Source: Clostridia bacterium (GTDB taxonomy: Bacteria > Bacillota > Clostridia > Christensenellales > Borkfalkiaceae). From it: 11,331 bases of DNA. Under the pieces are notes generated by a model. That model had not been told where the DNA came from. It ran no database searches and worked only from the letters and a program-made list of their open reading frames with translations. Shown in pieces: positions 6,399 through 11,331 of the stretch. Both the position numbers and the translations under genes were made by a program. How positions within the stretch are numbered: the stretch's first letter is position 1; each line of letters opens with the position of its first letter. The stretch covers positions 1 to 11,331 of the forward strand of contig JAGBYC010000183.1 of assembly GCA_017628935.1 (NCBI GenBank), in the 5' to 3' direction.

Positions 6399-8828
6399 AT
6401 GGATATGTCAGTTATAGAAAAAAAGTGGCAAGCCAAATGGGAAAAAGATAAATTAAATAATTTCGATAAAAAGAACGTTGATAAAAAATACTACTGTTTA
6501 GAAATGTTCTCTTATCCGTCGGCTGCTAAACTTCACGTTGGTCACTGGTATAACTACGGTCCAACTGATAGTTTTGCGCGCTATAAAAAAATGAAAGGAT
6601 TTGAAATTTTTCAACCTATGGGCTTTGACGCTTTCGGCTTACCTGCTGAAAACTACGCTATTAAAACTGGTATTCACCCAGAAGATAGCACCATAGCAAA
6701 TATTGAAAATATGGAAGAAACTTTACGTAAAATGGGCGCTATGTTCGACTGGTCTAGCGAAATTAAAACTTGTATGCCTGATTACTATAAGTGGACTCAA
6801 TGGATTTTCCTTCAACTTTATAAACAAGGCTTAGCATACAGAAAAGAAGCGCCTGTTAACTGGTGTAACAGTTGTCAAACGGTACTTGCTAACGAACAAG
6901 TTATTCAAGGCACTTGCGAAAGATGTCATAATACGGTTATTCAAAAAAACCTTACTCAATGGTTCTTTAAAATTACCGACTATGCTGAAGAACTTTTACA
7001 AGGCTTAGACGAACTTGACTGGCCTGAAAAAACTAAAGCAATGCAAAGAAACTGGATTGGCAAATCAGTTGGTGGCGAAATTGTTTTCAAAGCAGAAAAC
7101 GGCGAAGACGAACTTAAAGTATTCACTACCCGTGCCGATACTATTTTTGGTGTTTCTTACGTCGTTTTAGCCCCAGAACATCCACTTGTTAAAAAACTTA
7201 CTACGGCTGAACAACTTAGCGCAGTTAACGCTTACGTTGAAGCAACTGCAAAAACTAAAGAAATTGAACGTTTATCACTTGACCGTGAAAAAACGGGCGT
7301 ATTCACGGGTGCGTACTGTATCAACCCTGTAAACGGCAAAAAAGTTCAAATTTGGATTTCTGACTACGTTTTATATTCTTACGGTACTGGTTGCGTTATG
7401 GGTGTTCCATCTCACGACGAACGCGACTTCGTATTTGCTAACAAATACGGTTTAGAAATTACACGCGTTATTAAAAGTGCTGACGGCGCTAACGACGAAC
7501 TTCCTTTCGTTGACGACGGCGTTTTAGTTAACAGCGTTAATTACGACGGTTTAACTAGCGAAGAAGCACGCAAAAAGATTTTAAACGACTTAGCAACTCA
7601 AAACGCAGGTTCATTTAAAATTAACTACCGTTTACGCGACTGGCTTGTTTCACGCCAACGCTACTGGGGTGCGCCTATTCCTATGATTCACTGTCCTAAG
7701 TGTGGCACAGTTCCAGTTCCTGAAGAAGACTTACCAGTTTTACTTCCTAAAAACGTTGACTTTAAACCAGACGGTAAATCACCACTTGCTAAGTGTGAAG
7801 AATATATTAACTGCAAGTGCCCAGTTTGTGGCGCTGACGCTGAACGCGACCCTGACACGCTTGATACTTTCGTATGCTCGTCGTGGTATTTCTTACGCTA
7901 CCCTGATAGCAAAAACGATAAGCAAGCGTTTAATAAAGAAATTGTTAACAAAATGCTCCCAGTTGACAAGTACGTTGGTGGCGCAGAACACGCATGTATG
8001 CACCTTTTATACGCGCGTTTCTTTACAAAAGCCCTTCGCGATATGGGATATCTTGATTTTAGCGAACCGTTCAAATCACTCGTTCACCAAGGCGTAATTT
8101 TAGGTCCTGACGGCAACCGTATGAGTAAATCACGCGGTAACGTTATTTCTCCTGACGACTACGTTAAAACTTACGGTTCTGACATTTTCCGTTTATACCT
8201 TATGTTTGGTTTTGCTTACACGGAAGGTGGCCCTTGGAACGACGGTGGTATTAAATCGATTGCTAAGTTCTTAGATAGAATTGAAAAGCTTGCTTTAAGT
8301 TTAATTGGTCAAAAATCAAAAAATACTAACTTTGGTAAAGACGAAAAAGAACTTAACTACGCAAGAAACTACGCTATTAAACTCGTTGACCGCGACTTTG
8401 AAGTTTTCTCGTTTAACACGGCTATTGCGCGTTTAATGGAATTTTTAACTGCTCTTACTAAGTACGACGCATTAGAAAACAAAAACGTTGACTTTATTAA
8501 AGAATGCTTTAGCGACTTTATTAAACTTTTAGCACCTTGCGCTCCTCACTTTAGTGAAGAAATTTGGCAAATGCTTGGCAATAAAAAATCTATTTTCTTA
8601 GCAAGTTACCCTACTTTTGATGAAAAAGCACTTGTTAAAGACGAAGTTGAAATTGCCGTTCAATTAAACAGCAAAATGAAAACTAAAATGGTTATTTCTT
8701 CTGATTTAAGTGAAGAAGATATTAAAAAAGCCGTTTTAGAAAACGAAGTTATTGCTCCACTTGTAGAAGGCAAGCAAGTTAAAAAAGTTATAGTTATTAA
8801 AGGTAGATTAGTAAACGTAATAGTATAA
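6399..8828 (+). CDS. leuS: Leucyl-tRNA synthetase
   Basis: This is the cytoplasmic class Ia enzyme that charges tRNA-Leu with leucine using ATP. It is 809 residues, within the bacterial range of about 800-880. The Rossmann catalytic core has HVGH (46-49, the HIGH motif) in [17 protein letters not shown] and RMSKS (574-578, the KMSKS loop). A four-cysteine zinc site is likely at Cys156, Cys159, Cys173 and Cys176. A second set is in CPKC (432-435) and CKCPVC (472-477). The CP1 editing domain shows TTRADT (243-248) and [15 protein letters not shown] (329-343), whose aspartates and threonines are those used to clear mischarged tRNA, so proofreading looks intact. [16 protein letters not shown] follows it. 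The C-terminal domain ends with the usual [20 protein letters not shown] pattern. The start ATG is ten bases after AGGAGG; an ATG two codons later is less well spaced. The gene is monocistronic with a short leader and a terminator. Confidence 0.97.
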   Translation: MDMSVIEKKWQAKWEKDKLNNFDKKNVDKKYYCLEMFSYPSAAKLHVGHWYNYGPTDSFARYKKMKGFEIFQPMGFDAFGLPAENYAIKTGIHPEDSTIANIENMEETLRKMGAMFDWSSEIKTCMPDYYKWTQWIFLQLYKQGLAYRKEAPVNWCNSCQTVLANEQVIQGTCERCHNTVIQKNLTQWFFKITDYAEELLQGLDELDWPEKTKAMQRNWIGKSVGGEIVFKAENGEDELKVFTTRADTIFGVSYVVLAPEHPLVKKLTTAEQLSAVNAYVEATAKTKEIERLSLDREKTGVFTGAYCINPVNGKKVQIWISDYVLYSYGTGCVMGVPSHDERDFVFANKYGLEITRVIKSADGANDELPFVDDGVLVNSVNYDGLTSEEARKKILNDLATQNAGSFKINYRLRDWLVSRQRYWGAPIPMIHCPKCGTVPVPEEDLPVLLPKNVDFKPDGKSPLAKCEEYINCKCPVCGADAERDPDTLDTFVCSSWYFLRYPDSKNDKQAFNKEIVNKMLPVDKYVGGAEHACMHLLYARFFTKALRDMGYLDFSEPFKSLVHQGVILGPDGNRMSKSRGNVISPDDYVKTYGSDIFRLYLMFGFAYTEGGPWNDGGIKSIAKFLDRIEKLALSLIGQKSKNTNFGKDEKELNYARNYAIKLVDRDFEVFSFNTAIARLMEFLTALTKYDALENKNVDFIKECFSDFIKLLAPCAPHFSEEIWQMLGNKKSIFLASYPTFDEKALVKDEVEIAVQLNSKMKTKMVISSDLSEEDIKKAVLENEVIAPLVEGKQVKKVIVIKGRLVNVIV

Positions 8829-8833
8829 AAACT

Positions 8834-8866
8834 TACGCCACGATAAATTTTCGTGGCGTATTTATT
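8834..8866 (+). terminator. Intrinsic terminator after leuS
   Basis: A perfect 10-bp stem, TACGCCACGA (8834-8843) with TCGTGGCGTA (8851-8860), and a seven-base loop, followed by TTTATT. The U tract is short and interrupted, so some read-through toward the next gene, which lies in the same direction, is possible. Confidence 0.8.
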
Positions 8867-8921
8867 AAATTTTAAATGGGTTTTACGGTAATTTTTATCT
8901 TTTTTTTAATTTTTAACTTAC

Positions 8922-8940
8922 GGTTGACAAATTGTAAACC
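8922..8940. promoter_or_regulatory. Candidate operator upstream of the XRE-membrane gene
   Basis: GGTTGACAA-A-TTGTAAACC is a 19-bp palindrome with nine-base arms and one mismatched pair. It ends nine bases before the -35 box at 8949. A related half, TACGGTTG then TTGACAAA (8941-8956), overlaps the -35 box; the two TACGGTTG copies (8919 and 8941) are 22 bases apart, about two helical turns. A third ACGGT is at 8885-8889. This is the layout of an operator for an XRE-type dimer, most simply autoregulation by the adjacent gene; that binding is inferred. Confidence 0.5.
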
Positions 8941-8948
8941 TACGGTTG

Positions 8949-8977
8949 TTGACAAAACTTTTTTAGTGAAATACAAT
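8949..8977 (+). promoter_or_regulatory. Near-consensus SigA promoter of the XRE-membrane gene
   Basis: TTGACA (8949-8954), a 17-base spacer and TACAAT (8972-8977). Transcription would start near 8984, leaving a leader of about 23 bases with AAGGAG (8992-8997) nine bases before the ATG. Such a strong promoter next to repeated operator-like motifs suggests control by repression. Confidence 0.82.
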
Positions 8978-9006
8978 GTTCTCAAATAATCAAGGAGAAA
9001 AAAACT

Positions 9007-9975
9007 ATGAAATTTTCAGAAAAACTTTTAACTTTAAGAAAACAACACGGCCTTTCACAAGACGATTTGGCTATTAAACTTGATATATCGCGCCAAGCGG
9101 TATATAAATGGGAAAACGAACAATCAAAACCCGAACTTGATAAACTTAAAATATTATCAGACTTATTTAACGTTAGTATTGATAACTTATTAGATGATAA
9201 TGCTGATATCTCTTTAAGACCTTTAAACAATAAAAAGTCTTACAGCGAAGTGATTGTTCTTGACACTCCTAAAGCGCTTATGGCTGAAACGGTAAATACT
9301 AATTACACCGACGAAGAAAAAAAGAAAATTAAAATTCGTGAATCAATGATAAAATACGGAGTTATAGGTATGCTCGTTGCAGTAGCAATGTTACTAATAG
9401 CCTTTATTCTACCAATAAGTGGTCCTCAAACAGAACTAGGACTTACTATTTTTTCAATTTTACTTCCAGTTGGATTTATTTTATTTGCAATTGCAGGGCT
9501 TACTTATTATATAGGTAAAAAATTCGTATATAAAAACTGTTACGAAACGCGCACGTATTTCTATAATGAAAAAAGTAACGGCGAAACGCACTTAAAACAA
9601 AAAGGTTACGAATACGTAATGTTACAACATGACCTTCCCGTTTGGTTCTTCTACGATTTAGTAAACGATGATAAATTCGGTATATACTTTAATGGTAAAG
9701 AACAATTCGTTTGCCCTATTCAAAACTACGTAACTTTAACTAGTGAAAACTTACCTAACTCTCTTAAAGTTTCGTTTACGTATTTCGACGTAAACGGCGA
9801 AATTAAAGAATACGCTTTCTTACTTTCTTTCGTACGCGAATACGTTTCAAAAATTCTCGAAGACAGCACAGACCTCAGTTTTGCCCTTGACGGTTTAGAA
9901 AAAGAAACGATACAAGCAATAAGCGAAATTAAAAAACGCATTGACGCTAAAAAAGAAACTTCTAAAATAGCATAA
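9007..9975 (+). CDS. XRE-family helix-turn-helix protein anchored by two membrane segments
   Basis: This is a likely DNA-binding regulator of 322 residues. Residues about 3-62 are a Cro/C1-type HTH domain: SEKLLTLRKQHGLSQDDLA with the recognition helix region ISRQAVYKWENEQSKPE (27-43) and LFNVSIDNLLD (53-63). A polar linker follows, ending in a lysine-rich patch (EEKKKIKIRESMIK, 103-116) that should stay cytoplasmic. Two hydrophobic helices (about 117-137 and 144-168) flank the short loop SGPQTELG, so both the HTH and the C-terminal part should face the cytoplasm. The C-terminal 150 residues (about 170-322) are soluble, rich in Tyr and Phe, end in a charged helix, and match no domain I recognise. 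HTH proteins with membrane segments are common in Firmicutes, often sensing envelope or peptide stress, but the signal and targets here are unknown. It has its own strong promoter and operator candidate and a terminator shared with the facing metal ATPase gene. Confidence 0.88.
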   Translation: MKFSEKLLTLRKQHGLSQDDLAIKLDISRQAVYKWENEQSKPELDKLKILSDLFNVSIDNLLDDNADISLRPLNNKKSYSEVIVLDTPKALMAETVNTNYTDEEKKKIKIRESMIKYGVIGMLVAVAMLLIAFILPISGPQTELGLTIFSILLPVGFILFAIAGLTYYIGKKFVYKNCYETRTYFYNEKSNGETHLKQKGYEYVMLQHDLPVWFFYDLVNDDKFGIYFNGKEQFVCPIQNYVTLTSENLPNSLKVSFTYFDVNGEIKEYAFLLSFVREYVSKILEDSTDLSFALDGLEKETIQAISEIKKRIDAKKETSKIA

Positions 9976-9978
9976 ATT

Positions 9979-10010
9979 AAAATTCACGGCTAAGTGCCGT
10001 GAATTTTTTT
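9979..10010. terminator. Intrinsic terminator between the XRE-membrane gene and the P-type ATPase gene
   Basis: A perfect 12-bp stem, AAAATTCACGGC (9979-9990) with GCCGTGAATTTT (9996-10007), has a five-base loop TAAGT. A run of seven T follows on the plus strand. On the minus strand it stands directly after the ATPase stop codon and has a looser U-rich tail, so it probably works both ways. Confidence 0.92.
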
Positions 10011-10012
10011 AT

Positions 10013-11331
10013 TTATAAAATTTTTAAACTACTTCTTAACGAATTTAGTATTGCAAGAATAAGTACCCCTACGTCACCTACTATTGCAAGCCAAATACTT
10101 GACGTTACACCAAATATACTAAGCAACATTATAAGCACTTTTATCGCTATTGAAACAACTATGTTTTGCTTAGCAATATTGTTAGCGCGCTTTGCAACCT
10201 TTAACGCAAACGGAACTTTTGATAAGTCGTCGTCAACGATAACAACGTCGGCGCTTTCAACGGCTAAGTCGCTACCTAAACCACCCATAGCAATACCTAC
10301 GTCGGCACGTGAAAGCACTGGAGCGTCGTTTATGCCGTCACCTACGAAAGCAACCGTTTTTTCGCCATTTTCCATTAAGCGTTCAATTTCTTCAACCTTG
10401 TTTTCAGGTAAAAGTTCTGAAACCGACTGGCGCATATTGAGTTGTTTTCTAATAACGCGTGCGTACTCTTTATTATCACCAGTTAAAAGCACGGTGTTAG
10501 TAACGCCTTCGTCGTAAAGTTCCATAATAGCGCCGTAAGCAGTATCACGGGCAACGTCGTTAAGAATTACTGTGCCAGCGTATTCACCGTTAACGGCAAG
10601 ATATATTTTTACGCCTATTTCTTCAACGCTTTTAAACTCAACGTTGTTTTCTAATAAAAACTTGGCGTTACCACAAAGCACTTTATCGCCGTTAATTTCA
10701 CAAGCGATACCCCTACCAGCAATTTCAACTAAATTTTCAGCGTTTACGGTGATTTCTTTACCGTATTTTTTTAATATCGATTTTGCTAAAGGATGGTTAC
10801 TATTTTTTTCACAAATAGCGCAAATTTCAAGCACTTTTCCTTGGAATTTTTTAGTAGAAACAATTTTTGTAACTTCAAATTCACCAGTAGTTAACGTACC
10901 CGTTTTATCAAAAGCAAAGGTAGTACATTTACCAAGTGAAGAAAGCCTTTCGGTAGTTTTTACAAGTACGCCGTTTTTAGCCAAATAACCAACTGAACAG
11001 AAATATGAAAGTGGTACTGAAACTACTAACGCGCAAGGACAAGATACGCAAAGCATCATTACCCCACGCTTAAGCCAAATTTCAAAACCTTCAGCGTACG
11101 TTTCGTAGAAAAACGGTGGAATAAACGCAAGTAATATTGCCGTAATTACTACTACCGGAGTGTAATATTTTGCAAAAGTTGAAATAAATTTTTCTGCTTT
11201 CGACTTATCGTCGCTTGCAGTAGAAACGATATCTACAATTTTAGAAACGGCACTATCACGGTAAGTTTTTGTAGTTTTTACTTTAATTGCGCCGTCTACT
11301 ACAATATAACCACCTAAAACTTCCGTTCCCT
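10013..11331 (-). CDS. P1B-type heavy-metal ATPase (Zn/Cd/Pb exporter type), C-terminal part; start beyond the window
   Basis: This membrane pump probably exports Zn2+, Cd2+ or Pb2+ using ATP. The frame is open to the right edge, giving 438 codons; the N-terminal metal-binding domain and first helices are missing. Entering from the edge are the actuator-domain end (VKTTKTYRDSAVSKI-like) and a helix pair before CPC. Then come the transmembrane metal site SCPCAL (about 11044-11027), the phosphorylated Asp in DKTGT (10909-10895), SNHPLA of the nucleotide domain, TGDN, and GDGINDAP of the hinge. The last helices carry Lys in IAIKVL and Asp in GDVGVLILAILN. This Lys and Asp-x-Gly pair marks the P1B-2 (ZntA/CadA) subgroup rather than copper pumps. 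An ATG pair at 11059 sits inside the helix just before CPC and is internal, not the start. The gene faces the XRE-membrane gene, 37 bases apart, and shares its terminator. Its promoter is not in the window. Confidence 0.93.
   Translation of the reverse strand, partial: GTEVLGGYIVVDGAIKVKTTKTYRDSAVSKIVDIVSTASDDKSKAEKFISTFAKYYTPVVVITAILLAFIPPFFYETYAEGFEIWLKRGVMMLCVSCPCALVVSVPLSYFCSVGYLAKNGVLVKTTERLSSLGKCTTFAFDKTGTLTTGEFEVTKIVSTKKFQGKVLEICAICEKNSNHPLAKSILKKYGKEITVNAENLVEIAGRGIACEINGDKVLCGNAKFLLENNVEFKSVEEIGVKIYLAVNGEYAGTVILNDVARDTAYGAIMELYDEGVTNTVLLTGDNKEYARVIRKQLNMRQSVSELLPENKVEEIERLMENGEKTVAFVGDGINDAPVLSRADVGIAMGGLGSDLAVESADVVIVDDDLSKVPFALKVAKRANNIAKQNIVVSIAIKVLIMLLSIFGVTSSIWLAIVGDVGVLILAILNSLRSSLKIL

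Noticed and set aside
7702..8097. A 131-codon plus-strand open frame inside leuS
   Set aside because: It lies out of frame within the well-conserved LeuRS core, has no ribosome site and shows no recognisable motif. It is a by-product of the codon bias.
8924..8929. A second TTGACA as the -35 of another promoter
   Set aside because: No -10-like sequence lies 16-18 bases downstream (TGTTGA is there). The hexamer is better explained as part of the palindrome.
9999..10517. A 172-codon plus-strand open frame opposite the P-type ATPase gene
   Set aside because: It is antisense to the hinge and last helices of the ATPase, starts inside the terminator and has a low-complexity Ser/Thr composition. 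It is a shadow of the real gene, as is the one at 10572-10988.
10013..11059. A complete 348-residue P-type ATPase-like protein starting at the ATG at 11059
   Set aside because: The same frame continues without a stop to the window edge and encodes the expected actuator-domain end and membrane helices. The ATG is internal, right before the CPC motif.
1..11331. A new defence, toxin-antitoxin or CRISPR system
   Set aside because: All gene-sized frames are accounted for by known families, and no spaced direct repeats, transposase, integrase or toxin-like small gene was seen on either strand.

Overview
The window is an AT-rich (roughly 35-40% GC by eye) bacterial chromosome segment with strong AGGAGG-type Shine-Dalgarno sites, SigA-like promoters and intrinsic terminators. 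Most of the genes are core genes. This style, together with the clostridial look of the topoisomerase subunits and of the membrane-anchored XRE regulator, suggests a Firmicutes/Clostridia member, probably an uncultured gut lineage. Species cannot be told from the sequence. All genes share the same codon style, and no mobile element, CRISPR array, rRNA or tRNA was seen.

Layout. (1) Minus strand, 2601 to the left edge: a type IIA topoisomerase pair, subunit B complete and subunit A cut by the edge, separated by one base; topoisomerase IV (parE-parC) is favoured over gyrase. (2) From a divergent promoter region, plus strand 2771-4138: a sodium-coupled amino-acid transporter of the NSS/SNF family, ended by a terminator that also serves the facing operon. 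(3) Minus strand 6150-4203: a two-gene operon of an aldose 1-epimerase-like protein and class I DAHP synthase, the entry enzyme of aromatic amino-acid synthesis. (4) Diverging from it, plus strand 6399-8828: leucyl-tRNA synthetase with a very short leader and its own terminator. (5) Plus strand 9007-9975: an XRE-type DNA-binding protein with two membrane segments, behind a near-consensus promoter flanked by a palindromic operator candidate. (6) Facing it, minus strand from the right edge to 10013: the C-terminal part of a Zn/Cd/Pb-type P1B ATPase.

The genes are mostly independent housekeeping units rather than one pathway. The transporter, DAHP synthase and LeuRS all touch amino-acid supply, but nothing in the sequence ties their regulation together.

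The most striking global signal is that the tetranucleotide GATC does not occur at all in 11.3 kb, although GAT occurs about 100 times and ATC several dozen times. This points to strong selection against GATC, for example by a GATC-specific restriction system now or in the past. I did not find a convincing new multi-gene system in the window. The best leads are the GATC void and the membrane-anchored XRE regulator with its operator.
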